From: Verrucomicrobiales bacterium
Lineage (GTDB): Bacteria > Verrucomicrobiota > Verrucomicrobiia > Limisphaerales > J093
Assembly (NCBI GenBank): GCA_015075445.1
Contig: JABTUJ010000002.1
Location: 186,001-250,000 of the forward strand
Direction: 5' to 3'
Length of the DNA stretch: 64,000 nucleotides
This document shows positions 8,328-18,969 of the stretch, piece by piece (position 1 is the stretch's first letter; the number at the start of each line of letters is the position of its first letter). The translations under genes and the position numbers were made by a program. Under the pieces are notes generated by a model. The model had not been told where the DNA came from. It did not search any database and saw only the letters and a list, made by a program, of their open reading frames with translations.

Positions 8328-11300
8328 ATGAAAACGCAACCCCTGTGGGCCCTGCTGATGACCTGTCTGCTCGGCGGTTCAGCGCGTGGCGACCTGATTG
8401 TCAATGGGAGCTTCGAGGATCCGGTCGTCTCCTATTTCGAGGTGTTTGACAGCATCCCCGGATGGACGACGACCTTCGGCCCGGGAATCGAGTTGCAGAA
8501 CGGGGTGCTGCCGGCCTTCCACGGAGACCAAGTGGTCGAGCTGGCGAGTTATGACAACAGCGGGATGCGTCAGGAGGTGCTCACGACGCCGGGGCAACGC
8601 TATCAACTCGGGTTTGCCTACTCGCCGCGACCCAACATTCCTCCCGAGGGCAACCGCATCGAAGTGCTCGTGGACGGGGAGTGGCTGGCGACGGTGACGG
8701 GCGATGGCGCGGGGCGCTCCGGCACGCAGTGGACCAATCACGTCTTGGTGGTGACGGCGCGGAGCTCCCGGACCGCGCTGGAGTTCCGAGCGGCGGGACA
8801 AGGGGGCGACCCGTCGTTCGGAGGACTGCTGGACGATGTCCGCCTGACCGCCGTTGGCGGACCCCCGGGGAGCAGGCTTTGGGAATTCGCGACCGGCGGG
8901 CCGGTGTATTCGTCACCGGCGCTGGGGGCGGACGGGACGGTGTATGTGGGGTCGGATGACCAGTCGGTGTACGCGCTCAACGGTGCCACGGGAACCAAGG
9001 TCTGGCAGTTTCGGACCGGCGGCCCAGTGCGGAGCTCACCTGCCCTCGCGAATGACGGGACCGTGTACGTGGGATCGGACCGGTCTTGGGCCCTGAACGG
9101 GTTGACCGGCGCCAACACCTGGGAATGTGCGCTGCGCGGCCCCGTTTCGGCCTCGCCCTCCATTGGGCGAGACGGGGCGGTTTATGTTGGAATGGGAGAC
9201 ACCTTGTACGCTTTGCACGGAACAACGCGGGAGGTGCTCTGGCAGCGATGCTTCACGCAAGACATCGAGAATCCGATACGGCCCGCGCTCTCCGTGAGCC
9301 TCGGGAGGGACGGGACCGTGTATGTCGTCACGGTAGGCTCGGGCGAATACTACACCATGTGGGCGTTGGACTGGGCGACAGGGATTCTCCGTCGGGGATT
9401 CCTCTCAGGGCAGAGATCTTTCGCTGCTCCCGCGTTCGGGCCCGACGGGGCGGTGGTGGCGGCCTCCAATGGTGGGGTGGTTTGCTACGCCGAGCCTCTG
9501 ACTGGCGTGCAGCGTTGGGAAACGATAACCGGCCTGGGACTGCGAGGTTCGCCCACCATCAGTGCGGACGGCTCTGTCTATGTCGGAGTCGATGTCGGAA
9601 CAACCGGAGGGGCTTGCTGGGCGTTGGACCTCGTGACAGGTGTCCGACGCTGGCAGTTCCTGACTGGCGGCGGCGGCACCACACCGGCGCTAACTGCGGA
9701 TGGGACGGTTTATGTGGGGTCGTCTGACAAGCGTTTCTACGCGTTGGTCGGCACGACGGGGACGGTGCGCTGGGAGTTTGTAGCGGGAGGGGGCATCGGG
9801 TCCTCCCCGGTGATAGGGACCGACGGGACGGTGTATTTCGGCTGCGACGATGGGAAGGTGTACGCACTGTACGGCGAGAGTCCGTTAGCCGACGCGCCCT
9901 GGCCGATGCTGAGCGGGAATCCGCGTCACACGGGATCGGCGGAGCCCGCCGACGAACTGGGGCATCGCCCGAGCGTGATCCGACAACCGCAGGATGCTGT
10001 GGTCGTGGCGCGCGGGAACGTCGCTTTCGCGGTGACGGCGACGGGCACGGCCCCTCTGGCGTATGCGTGGCGCAAGGACGAGGCACTGCTGGTCGAGGGT
10101 GGACGAGTCGCGGGTGTCAACGCGGCGCAATTGAGCCTCACGACCGTGGTTGCCTCGGACGCCGGGCGGTATGACGTGGTGGTTACCAATCGGTTCGGGT
10201 CCGTGACGAGTCGCCGGGCGGTGCTCACTGTCTCCAACGACTGGCTGGGCCAGCCGTTGTGGGGGTTTCCGACCGGCGGTTCGGTGTTTTCCTCGCCGGC
10301 GCTGGGGGCGGACGGAACGGTGTATATCGCTTCCTATGACCACAAGGTTTACGCGCTGGATGGGGCCACGGGGGGGAAACGTTGGGAGTTCGCGACCGGC
10401 GGATGGGTGTGTTCCTCGCCGGCGTTGGGGGCGGACGGGACGGTGTACGTCGGATCGGGGGATCAGCGGGTCTATGCCCTGGACGCCGTGACAGGGGCGA
10501 AACGTTGGGAGTTTGTGACGGGCGGCCGGGTGAAGAGTTCGCCCGCGATCGGGGCCGACGGGACGGTGTATGCCGGCAGCGTTGAGGGGAAGGTCTATGC
10601 GGTGAACGGAGTGACGGGCCTGAAGCGCTGGGAGTTTCCGACCGGCGGGCCGGTGTATTCCTCGCCGGTGATTGGGGCCGATGGGACGGTGTATGCGGGC
10701 TCGTCTGGCGGAGAGGTGTATGCGGTGGACGGGCTAACGGGCCAGAAGCGTTGGCAGTCTTGGACTCAGCCTGCGCAGTACCTGGCTCCGGCGGTTCAAG
10801 CGATTGGGGCGGATGGGACGGTGTACGTGATCCAGAACGGCGTTTACGCGCTCAACGGAGCGACGGGGCAGCGGGTGTGGGTTAGCACGAATCTCGACCA
10901 GGCCGATTCTGTGGCGATCGGGGCGGACGGAACGGTGTATGTGGGGGCGTTGGGGTCCTTGCATGCGCTTAACTGGGCGACGGGAGAAGAGCGCTGGGCG
11001 TTTGCGGTCGAAGGGTATGTGGGATCTGCTCCGGCGATCGGGGCGGACGGGATTCTGTATGTGACGAGTGGGCGAGAATGGTCCTCGGTTCCCAATAACG
11101 AAGACCCAGGAACGTGCGTCCTGCACGCTCTGGATACGGTGACTGGGCGGGAGGTCTGGTCTTGGAGGCAAGCGATCAGACAGACGGGATCTTCCCCGAC
11201 GATCGGGGTGGATGGGACGGTGTATTTCGGGTCCTCCGACGGCAACCTCTACGCCCTCACCAGTTCCAGCGTGGGCGGCTTGGCCGTCAGCCCGTGGCCC

Positions 11301-14300
11301 AAGTTTCGCGGCAATGCGCAGAACACCGGGCGGGTGGGGGCCGGCGAACCGGGGAAGCCACCCACCTTGGTCCTGGAACCGGGCGATGCGACGGTGGTCG
11401 TCCGCGCGAATATCGCCTTCGTGGTGGCGGCGACCGGGACAGCTCCCCTGGGGTATTCGTGGTGCAAGGACGATGCCGTGTTGGTGGAAGGCAGTCGGAT
11501 CGCCGGTGTGAACACGGCGCGACTGAGCCTCACGAATGTGCTCGCTTCGGACGCCGGGCTCTATCGCGTGGTCGTCACCAACGCGTTCGGGTCCGTGACC
11601 AGCCGGAGTGCGGTGCTGACGGTCACCGGCCACGTGCCCGGCCAGAAGCTCTGGGAGTTCGCGGCCGGTGCGGCGATTCACTCCTCTCCGGCGATTGGGG
11701 CGGATGGCACGGTGTATGTGGGGTCCGGTTGGGAGGCCAGACGCCTCTATGCGCTGAAGGGAGCGACGGGCGACAAGCTGTGGGAGTTCAAGACCGGAAG
11801 TGGAGTGCGGTCGTCTCCGGCGATTGGGGCGGACGGCACGGTGTATGTGGGGTCCGGTTGGGAGGACAACCGTCTCTATGCGCTGAACGGAGCGACGGGC
11901 GACAAGCTGTGGGAATTCAAGACCGGTCAGGGGGTGGAATCCGGTCCGGGGATTGGGGTGGATGGGACGGTGTACGTGGGTTCGCATGACGGCAAGGTGT
12001 ATGCGCTGACCGGGGCCACGGGCCAGAAGCTGTGGGAGTTCGGGACGGGCAACTGGGTCGATTCCTCCCCGGCCACGGGGGCGGAGGGGACTGTGTATGT
12101 GGGGTCAACGGACGGGAAGCTCTATGCACTGAACCCGGCGACGGGGCGGCCCCGGTGGGTATTCAGGACTGGGAGTATGGGGTTTTCCTCCGCCGCCCTT
12201 GGCGCCGGCGGGACCGTGTATGTGGGTTCGAATGACGAGAAGGTCTATGCGTTGAACGGGGAGACGGGACAGAAGCGCTGGGAGTTCCTGACTGGCCGAG
12301 AGGTGGCGTCGTCGCCGGCGATTGGGGCAGATGGGACGGTGTATGTGGGTTCCAATGACAAGAAGGTCTATGCGTTGGACGGGGAGACGGGGCAGAAGCG
12401 CTGGGAGTTCCTGACTGGCGGAGAGGTGGCGTCTTCGCCGGCGATTGGGGCGGATGGGACGGTGTATGTGGGTTCCAATGACAAGAAGCTCTATGCGTTG
12501 GACGGTGAGACGGGGCAGAAGCGCTGGGAGTTCGCGACTGGCGGAGGGGTGACGTGTTCGCCGGCGATTGGGGCGGACGGGACGGTGTATGTTGGGTCGG
12601 CAGACGGCCGGCTCTACGCCTTGACTAGTTCCAGCACGGGCGGCCTGGCCGCCAGCCCGTGGCCGAAGTTCCGCGCGAACGCCCTGAATACGGGGCGGGG
12701 CGGAGGGGGCGAACCGGGGAGACCTCCCACGGTGGTCGTGGAACCCGAGAATCAAAGGGCGGTGGTGGGTGGTACGGTGGTTTTTGCGGTCACCGCCCGT
12801 GGCGCGTTGCCCCTGGATTACCAGTGGTACAAGGACGGTGAGGCGCTGCGTGAGACGGCGCGGATCCAGGGCGTGAATTGCTCGCGCCTGGAAATCAGGA
12901 ACCTATTCGCGACCGACGCAGGGCAGTACACGGTGGGCGTGTCCAATGGGCTCGGGGCAACGACCAGCCGGGGGGCGATACTGACGGTGTCTGCCGCGCA
13001 GCCGGGCGACTTGCGGTGGGTGTTTCAGACGGGGGATGAAGTGATCGCCTGCCCGGCGATCGCCAAGGATGGCACGGTGTATGTGGCGTCGGTGGACCGG
13101 AAGCTCTACGCGCTGGACGGAGCAACGGGCCAGAAGGTCTGGGAGTTCCTGAGCGGTGGGCCGATGTACTCCGCGCCGGCGATTGCGGCGGACGGCACGG
13201 TCTATGTGGGATCGATGGACGGGAGCGTTTATGCCCTGAACGGCGCGACGGGCCAGAAGCGTTGGGCGCATGAGGTGGGCCGTCTCATCATGGGGTGCTG
13301 CCCGGCGATCGGCGCGGATGGGACGGTGTACGTGGGGTCTGATGACGCCAAGTTCTACGCGCTGGATGGCGCCACGGGGCGGAGGTTGTGGGAGTACAAC
13401 GAGGCGTGGGTGAAGTCCTCGCCAGCGGTGGGGGCGGATGGGACGGTGTATGTCGCATCGATGGACGGTAAGGTCCATGCCCTGAATGGGGCGACGGGAC
13501 AGAAGCGGTGGGAGTACCGGACCGGGGGGAGCGTGGAGTTTTCCTCCCCGGCGATCGGCGCGGACGGGACGGTGTATCTGGGGACGGTTGAGGAAGGTAA
13601 GGTGTACGCCCTCGACGGGGCGACGGGCCAGCGGACGTGGGTGTTCGAGACCTTCAACGACGTGCGCTCTTCCCCCGCTATTGGGGAGGACGGGACGGTG
13701 TATATCGGGTCCTTTAACAAGGGGGTCTATGCCTTGAACGGGGTGACCGGACAGAGACGCTGGGTGTACCGAACCGACGGGGAGGTGTTCTCCTCCCCGG
13801 CGATCGGCGCGGACGGGACGGTGTATGTGGGATCGCGTGGGCTTCACGCGCTGGACGCGGCGACGGGCGAGCAGCGTTGGTCGTTCTGGTTGGACACGGG
13901 TTCTCCTGAGGCTCTCACGCTGGGCGCGGGCGGCACGGTCTATGTGGGCTGGAGTGACGGGAAGGTGACCGCCTTGCACGGAAGCAGCGGCCTGGCCGCA
14001 AGCCCATGGCCCAAATTCCATCGGGACGCGCAGAACACCGGGCGGGCGGGAGCGGCCGAACCGGGGCAGCCACCCACCATCGTGGTGGAACCGGAAGACG
14101 CCACGGTGGTCGTGGACGCGGCGGTCGCCTTCGGGGTGACAGCGAAGGGCACACCGCCGCTGAGGTACCAGTGGCGCAAGGACGAGGCCGTCCTCGTTGA
14201 AGGGGGCCGGATCACCGGGGTCCACACCGCTCGCCTGAGCCTTACGAACGTGCTCGCTTCGGACGCCGGGCTTTATCGCGTGGTGATCAGCAACGCATTC

Positions 14301-17300
14301 GGCTCGGTGACCAGTCGGAGCGCGGTCTTGACGGTCACCGGCCACCCGCCCAGCCAGAAGCTCTGGGAGTTCGCGGCGAGTGGACCGATCAGTTCCTGCC
14401 CCGCAATCGGGGATGACGGCACGGTGTATGTGGGGTTGAACGACCGCGATGTGTACGCGCTGGACGCCGCCACCGGCGCCACGCGATGGGTCTTCCGCAC
14501 GGATCTCAAGGGCGTGAGCACGGTGGCGCTGGGCGCCGGAGGCGAGTTGTTCGTCGCCTACTACGACCGGGTCTATGCCCTGGATGTGGCGACCGGCGAG
14601 GCGCGTTGGGAGTCCGTGACCGGTGGAGGGGACCGGCCCTCAGCCCCCGCCGTGGGCGCCGACGGAACGGTGTACGTCCACTCCGGAGACGGGCAACTCT
14701 ATGCGCTGGCGGGAGCCGATGGCCAGCACCGTTGGGTTGTCCCGATTGAAGTGGGCAGCGTGGCTGGACCGGCTAGCGCGCCGGCCATCGGAAATGACGG
14801 GACCGTGTATGTCGGGTCATGGAGGAACGCCAAGGTCGTGGCGATCCGCGGGGCAACGGCGATGAAGATCTGGGAGTTCCTGACCGATGGACCGGTAGGG
14901 GCTGAACCGGCCGTGGGAGCGGACGGGACCGTTTACGTGGGGTCGCAGGGCGGCAAGCTCTATGCGTTGGACGGGGCCACCGGCCAGAAGCGATGGGAGT
15001 TCGGGACCAGCGGCCCGGTGCTGTCCTCGGTGGCGATTGGTGTGAACGGGACGGTCTTTGTCGGCGGCAGTTGGCCGGATACGAGGGTCTACGCCCTCAG
15101 CGGAGCGACGGGAACGAAGGTGTGGGAGTTTGCGACCGGTGGTTCGGTTTCCTCCCCCGCGATCGGCGCGGACGGGACGGTGTATGTGGGGTCATCGGAA
15201 CGGAGATTGTATGCGTTGGATGGGGCAACGGGCACGAAGCGCTGGGAGTATCAACAGGGTGGCGTGTTTTCACCGGCCATCGGGCCGGACGGGACCCTCT
15301 ACGTGGGTAGTGCCATCTCCGTGGGTGGATTCGACGGCAAGCTATACGCTCTGAGCAGCAGCAGCGTGGGCGGGCTGGCGGCCAGCCCTTGGCCCAAATT
15401 CCGGGGAGATGCGTCGAACACGGGACGGGTGCGAGCGTCGCCGGCGGCGAAGGTGGTGCAGTGGAGCGTGAACGGTCACTGGTACGAGCGGGTGGATGCG
15501 GGCCAGCTCTCGTGGACGGCGGCGCGGGCGGCGGCGGAGCAACGCACGCACGAAGGGATGAGGGGCCACCTGGTCACGGTCAGTTCGGCCGAGGAGAACC
15601 GGTTTGTGAGCGAGCATGCCGCGCTGGGCCAGGGGACAGGCGCGCTGCTCGAGCAGTACTGGCTGGGCGGGTTCCAGCCGGCGGGTTCGGCGGAGCCGGC
15701 GGGGGACTGGCGCTGGGTGACGGAAGAGCCGTTTGACTATGCCAACTGGGGTTCCGGCGAGCCCAATGACGGATGGGGCAAGGAGGATGCCTTGATGTTC
15801 TGGGGACCGCCGACGGCAGACGGGAAGGCCTGGAACGACGGGATCGGACCGGATGAAGGTTACGGCCAAGGTTATGTGGTCGAGTACGAGGCCGCGCGGC
15901 CGGAGGACCGGACGCCGCCGATCCTGACGGGCGTTCAGGGCGATTCCCTGCGGACGCGAGTGACGTTGCGCTTCTCCGAAGCCCTGGCGGCGGCGACGGC
16001 GATCGACCCGGCGAACTACGCTCTCAGTGGTGGCCTGCAGGTGCAGGGTGTGAGAATGGGGATCGATGGTGCCACGGTGATCCTGAGCACGAGCCTCCAG
16101 ACCTCAGAAACCGCCTACACCGTGACCGTCAACAACGTGGCGGACCTGGCGGGGAACCGCATCGCTTCGGATTCGGAGGCAACGTTCACGGCTCAAGGGT
16201 TGTTTACCCTGGGGCAGTTCACATTCGGCAACCGTATCCTCGCCGCCGGGATTGATGCGAAGGTATTCCTCTCCTGCAGCACCACGCCTCTTGATGGATC
16301 GGCCTACCGGGCCCAAGCGTACGTCAAACAGGCGGGGGATCCGGACGACCTGTACGTGGCGGTGGGTGAACCGGTGCCCTTCCGCACCGGCGCCAGCGCG
16401 GGCTACATCACGTCCACTGCGGTTACGACCCCGTTTCCAGCCGGGACGGTGATTGAGGTGGAGATGAGGGCGTGGGAAGCGGCCCGCGGCGGCACTTGGG
16501 AGGCAGCGGTCACCAATCACGGGATCTACGGGATATCGTATCCGGTGACCCTCAGTGTCACTGCGCCCCCGGATCCACCGGCGGACATGGTCGGGCTACA
16601 GGGCTGGTGCAATCTCGCTGGCCAACCTCGAACACCCCCCCCGCGGATCGTACGTCAACCAGACGACGTTCGCGTGGCGGTGAACCACCCGTTTGTGCTC
16701 AGTGCCGCAGCGGCCTACGCCGCGCCCGACGCTTGGCGATGGTATCGGGATGGTCAACCGCTCGGCGGGAACAACGACGGCGTGCTCAGCGTGGCTCGGG
16801 CGCAGCTCACGCACACGGGCCTTTACCAGGTCACCGTCACCAACCAGTTGGGAGCGGCGACCTCGCGAGTCGCGCGGGTCGTCGTCGGCTATCCACTAAC
16901 CCTCGCCCCCCACGGCGTGGGTCGCATCGAGGTGCAGCCCGCGGTCAACGTCTTCGCACCCGGAGAGACTGCGGAGCTGAGGGCGGTGCCCGGTGAGGGT
17001 CGCACCTTCCTGGGGTGGGGAGGCGACGTGTCCGGCATCGCCAACCCGCTTACGTTGACGATCGATGGCGTCCGTTCGATCGTGGCCCGGTTTTCGCTCG
17101 TTCCTGGTGATGAGCGCTGGCACTACGCGGGTGGCGCCCCCAGGCTCTCGGCACCGGCCATCGGCGCGGACGGGACGTTGTACCTGGCTTGCGGCCTCTC
17201 GAACGTCTGCGCGCTCGAGCCCGCCACGGGACAGGAAATCTGGAGGTACGAAACCGGTGGCTACGTTTCGGCGCCGCCGGCGGTCGGTGCCGGTGGAACG

Positions 17301-18842
17301 GTACTGGCAGGTTCCTCGGATGGCAGGATCTACGCCTTGGAAGGGACGACGGGTGCGCTGCAATGGGTATACGAGACCGGCAACGCGGTCGAGTCGGCCC
17401 CGGTGATCGGAGCGGATGGCACCGTCTATGTCGGGTGCTCGAACCTGCTAGGCCAGGCGACGGTCACGGCGCTTGACGGAGCGCAGGGAACCCCCCGATG
17501 GGAGCATGCCACCGGGAGCCAGGGAGGCGCTTCGCTCGCCATCGGGGCGGACGGCACGATCTACGTGCGGGCCGGCACGAATCTGTTTGCCCTGGAGGGT
17601 TCCTCGGGGACGCGGCGGTGGGCTTTTGCCTCTCCCGGCGGGATGACGGCTGACCCCGCCCTCGGCGACGACGGAACGGTGTACGCGAGGTCGGGCGAGG
17701 GTTTGCTGTATGCCTTGGAAGGACGGACCGGTGTTGCACGAGCGGGGTGGAGGCCTCCGGTGGTCGAGTACGGCCCGTCGGGGCCGGTGATCGGATTCGA
17801 GGACACGCTGCTGATTCCTGGCGGCAGCGGCGTGTCCGCGTTCAGCGCGTTAACGGGCATAGCGCAGTGGCGGTTCCTGGCAACGGACGGGGTGTACGCG
17901 ACCCCCGCGGTGGCGTCCGATGGCACGGTGTATGTGGCCGGCGCAACGGGGACCGTGTACGCGCTGGACTCCAGAACGGGCGTTGAGCGCTGGCGTTTCG
18001 AGACGAGGGCGTGGCTCGACGCCCCGCTGGCCATCGGAGCGGATGGCACGGTGTATGTCGCCGCGGGCGATGGCGTTCTTTACGCCCTGCAAGGCAGCAC
18101 CGGCCTGGCGGGGACGCCCTGGCCGAAGTTCCACCAGGATGCGCAGAACACCGGGCGCGGCCGGGGCGAGCCGCCGGAGATCCTCCGGCAGCCCGTCCGG
18201 ACCGTGCTCCGGGAGGCCGCGGAAGGTCGGATTAGCGTTCGCCTGTCGGGGCTCCCACCGCCGCGCGCCCGGTGGTTCTTCAACGACGTTGCCGTGCCGG
18301 ACGGCACGAACGCGACGCTCGTGCTTCCGACGGTGACCCGCGAGTTCGAGGGGTTCTATCGGCTGGTGGCGAGCAATGCGCTGGGACAGGCGACCAGCGC
18401 CCCGATCGTGGCTATTGTCAGCAACGTGGATCCGCACCGCTTCCCGGGCTGGCGGTGGGAGGGAGTGGGCGTTGAGGGTGGAAACGTCCAGGCCCAAATG
18501 GCGCCCTCCCCAGTCGCTCCCTGGCAGGGGTTCGGGGAATTTCCCGCGGGCGCCACGGCGGGTTATTACGTGGAAACCAACGTGGTGGACGCCGTGCGCT
18601 GCTACCGCCTCCGGACGGTGGCAGGGGACACGCGGTTCACGGCATGCACGCTCGTTCCTGGCTGGTGGTATGAAGCGGAGAATGGGAGCCGGCACCGGAT
18701 CGAGTATGTGTGGAGCGGGAGCGGATGGACCAACTGGGTTGCGCTGCCCGAGCTGACGCTGCCGGCGAGCCCGCACCTGTTCCTGGACACCGACGCGTTC
18801 GATCATCCCGACGCGGTGTACCGGACGACGCCGTTACGGTGA
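8328..18842 (+). CDS. Giant secreted mosaic protein with six eight-bladed PQQ-like propellers
   Basis: 3504 aa from the ATG at 8328, which gives a signal peptide (MKTQPLWALLMTCLLGGSARG). Domain order by residue: DUF642/CBM-like 22-181; propeller 184-538; Ig 546-634; propeller 642-1003; Ig 1010-1100; propeller 1107-1457; Ig 1467-1555; propeller 1561-1906; Ig 1915-2003; propeller 2010-2368; C-type-lectin fold 2373-2521; SbsA-like Ig 2526-2621; unassigned 2625-2761; Ig 2768-2855; bacterial-repeat (InlB/Flg_new-like) domain 2856-2925; propeller 2927-3280; Ig 3284-3365; C-terminal module 3368-3504. Each blade reads roughly SSPAIGADGTVYVGS...YALDGATGQKRWEF, and each propeller ends in WPKF(R/H)xxAxNTGR. 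PQQ-enzyme catalytic residues are not apparent, so the propellers are probably structural or binding. The role is likely extracellular adhesion or carbohydrate binding (inference). The frame is fully open over 10.5 kb. Confidence 0.85.
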   Translation: MKTQPLWALLMTCLLGGSARGDLIVNGSFEDPVVSYFEVFDSIPGWTTTFGPGIELQNGVLPAFHGDQVVELASYDNSGMRQEVLTTPGQRYQLGFAYSPRPNIPPEGNRIEVLVDGEWLATVTGDGAGRSGTQWTNHVLVVTARSSRTALEFRAAGQGGDPSFGGLLDDVRLTAVGGPPGSRLWEFATGGPVYSSPALGADGTVYVGSDDQSVYALNGATGTKVWQFRTGGPVRSSPALANDGTVYVGSDRSWALNGLTGANTWECALRGPVSASPSIGRDGAVYVGMGDTLYALHGTTREVLWQRCFTQDIENPIRPALSVSLGRDGTVYVVTVGSGEYYTMWALDWATGILRRGFLSGQRSFAAPAFGPDGAVVAASNGGVVCYAEPLTGVQRWETITGLGLRGSPTISADGSVYVGVDVGTTGGACWALDLVTGVRRWQFLTGGGGTTPALTADGTVYVGSSDKRFYALVGTTGTVRWEFVAGGGIGSSPVIGTDGTVYFGCDDGKVYALYGESPLADAPWPMLSGNPRHTGSAEPADELGHRPSVIRQPQDAVVVARGNVAFAVTATGTAPLAYAWRKDEALLVEGGRVAGVNAAQLSLTTVVASDAGRYDVVVTNRFGSVTSRRAVLTVSNDWLGQPLWGFPTGGSVFSSPALGADGTVYIASYDHKVYALDGATGGKRWEFATGGWVCSSPALGADGTVYVGSGDQRVYALDAVTGAKRWEFVTGGRVKSSPAIGADGTVYAGSVEGKVYAVNGVTGLKRWEFPTGGPVYSSPVIGADGTVYAGSSGGEVYAVDGLTGQKRWQSWTQPAQYLAPAVQAIGADGTVYVIQNGVYALNGATGQRVWVSTNLDQADSVAIGADGTVYVGALGSLHALNWATGEERWAFAVEGYVGSAPAIGADGILYVTSGREWSSVPNNEDPGTCVLHALDTVTGREVWSWRQAIRQTGSSPTIGVDGTVYFGSSDGNLYALTSSSVGGLAVSPWPKFRGNAQNTGRVGAGEPGKPPTLVLEPGDATVVVRANIAFVVAATGTAPLGYSWCKDDAVLVEGSRIAGVNTARLSLTNVLASDAGLYRVVVTNAFGSVTSRSAVLTVTGHVPGQKLWEFAAGAAIHSSPAIGADGTVYVGSGWEARRLYALKGATGDKLWEFKTGSGVRSSPAIGADGTVYVGSGWEDNRLYALNGATGDKLWEFKTGQGVESGPGIGVDGTVYVGSHDGKVYALTGATGQKLWEFGTGNWVDSSPATGAEGTVYVGSTDGKLYALNPATGRPRWVFRTGSMGFSSAALGAGGTVYVGSNDEKVYALNGETGQKRWEFLTGREVASSPAIGADGTVYVGSNDKKVYALDGETGQKRWEFLTGGEVASSPAIGADGTVYVGSNDKKLYALDGETGQKRWEFATGGGVTCSPAIGADGTVYVGSADGRLYALTSSSTGGLAASPWPKFRANALNTGRGGGGEPGRPPTVVVEPENQRAVVGGTVVFAVTARGALPLDYQWYKDGEALRETARIQGVNCSRLEIRNLFATDAGQYTVGVSNGLGATTSRGAILTVSAAQPGDLRWVFQTGDEVIACPAIAKDGTVYVASVDRKLYALDGATGQKVWEFLSGGPMYSAPAIAADGTVYVGSMDGSVYALNGATGQKRWAHEVGRLIMGCCPAIGADGTVYVGSDDAKFYALDGATGRRLWEYNEAWVKSSPAVGADGTVYVASMDGKVHALNGATGQKRWEYRTGGSVEFSSPAIGADGTVYLGTVEEGKVYALDGATGQRTWVFETFNDVRSSPAIGEDGTVYIGSFNKGVYALNGVTGQRRWVYRTDGEVFSSPAIGADGTVYVGSRGLHALDAATGEQRWSFWLDTGSPEALTLGAGGTVYVGWSDGKVTALHGSSGLAASPWPKFHRDAQNTGRAGAAEPGQPPTIVVEPEDATVVVDAAVAFGVTAKGTPPLRYQWRKDEAVLVEGGRITGVHTARLSLTNVLASDAGLYRVVISNAFGSVTSRSAVLTVTGHPPSQKLWEFAASGPISSCPAIGDDGTVYVGLNDRDVYALDAATGATRWVFRTDLKGVSTVALGAGGELFVAYYDRVYALDVATGEARWESVTGGGDRPSAPAVGADGTVYVHSGDGQLYALAGADGQHRWVVPIEVGSVAGPASAPAIGNDGTVYVGSWRNAKVVAIRGATAMKIWEFLTDGPVGAEPAVGADGTVYVGSQGGKLYALDGATGQKRWEFGTSGPVLSSVAIGVNGTVFVGGSWPDTRVYALSGATGTKVWEFATGGSVSSPAIGADGTVYVGSSERRLYALDGATGTKRWEYQQGGVFSPAIGPDGTLYVGSAISVGGFDGKLYALSSSSVGGLAASPWPKFRGDASNTGRVRASPAAKVVQWSVNGHWYERVDAGQLSWTAARAAAEQRTHEGMRGHLVTVSSAEENRFVSEHAALGQGTGALLEQYWLGGFQPAGSAEPAGDWRWVTEEPFDYANWGSGEPNDGWGKEDALMFWGPPTADGKAWNDGIGPDEGYGQGYVVEYEAARPEDRTPPILTGVQGDSLRTRVTLRFSEALAAATAIDPANYALSGGLQVQGVRMGIDGATVILSTSLQTSETAYTVTVNNVADLAGNRIASDSEATFTAQGLFTLGQFTFGNRILAAGIDAKVFLSCSTTPLDGSAYRAQAYVKQAGDPDDLYVAVGEPVPFRTGASAGYITSTAVTTPFPAGTVIEVEMRAWEAARGGTWEAAVTNHGIYGISYPVTLSVTAPPDPPADMVGLQGWCNLAGQPRTPPPRIVRQPDDVRVAVNHPFVLSAAAAYAAPDAWRWYRDGQPLGGNNDGVLSVARAQLTHTGLYQVTVTNQLGAATSRVARVVVGYPLTLAPHGVGRIEVQPAVNVFAPGETAELRAVPGEGRTFLGWGGDVSGIANPLTLTIDGVRSIVARFSLVPGDERWHYAGGAPRLSAPAIGADGTLYLACGLSNVCALEPATGQEIWRYETGGYVSAPPAVGAGGTVLAGSSDGRIYALEGTTGALQWVYETGNAVESAPVIGADGTVYVGCSNLLGQATVTALDGAQGTPRWEHATGSQGGASLAIGADGTIYVRAGTNLFALEGSSGTRRWAFASPGGMTADPALGDDGTVYARSGEGLLYALEGRTGVARAGWRPPVVEYGPSGPVIGFEDTLLIPGGSGVSAFSALTGIAQWRFLATDGVYATPAVASDGTVYVAGATGTVYALDSRTGVERWRFETRAWLDAPLAIGADGTVYVAAGDGVLYALQGSTGLAGTPWPKFHQDAQNTGRGRGEPPEILRQPVRTVLREAAEGRISVRLSGLPPPRARWFFNDVAVPDGTNATLVLPTVTREFEGFYRLVASNALGQATSAPIVAIVSNVDPHRFPGWRWEGVGVEGGNVQAQMAPSPVAPWQGFGEFPAGATAGYYVETNVVDAVRCYRLRTVAGDTRFTACTLVPGWWYEAENGSRHRIEYVWSGSGWTNWVALPELTLPASPHLFLDTDAFDHPDAVYRTTPLR
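15355..15605. repeat. Long nearly identical block shared by the two giant genes, copy 1
   Basis: It spans the last propeller signature and the first half of the C-type-lectin domain. It matches 22154-22404 with only a few scattered differences, whereas the flanking parts of the two genes are clearly diverged. This points to recent gene conversion or a recent module transfer. Confidence 0.8.
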
Positions 18843-18969
18843 GGCAGGGCCGGTGAGAAGGAGCGAGGGAGCAACCCTGCCACGAGCAGTTTTTCAGAAC
18901 CTGGAAGTGTGGAAGCGGAATGCAACACGCGTGGGTGAACTCTTCAACCAAGACACCGAGGTTATGAGA

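Noticed and set aside
10734..14345. Long minus-strand frames (417 and 480 codons) opposite the propeller gene
   Set aside because: They are repetitive HRPIRPNRR-type sequences, simply the complement of the propeller repeats.
8870..18165. PQQ-dependent dehydrogenase
   Set aside because: The repeats are PQQ-like, but no cofactor- or calcium-binding residues, cytochrome motif or usual enzyme length are seen; interspersed Ig and lectin domains argue for a structural protein.
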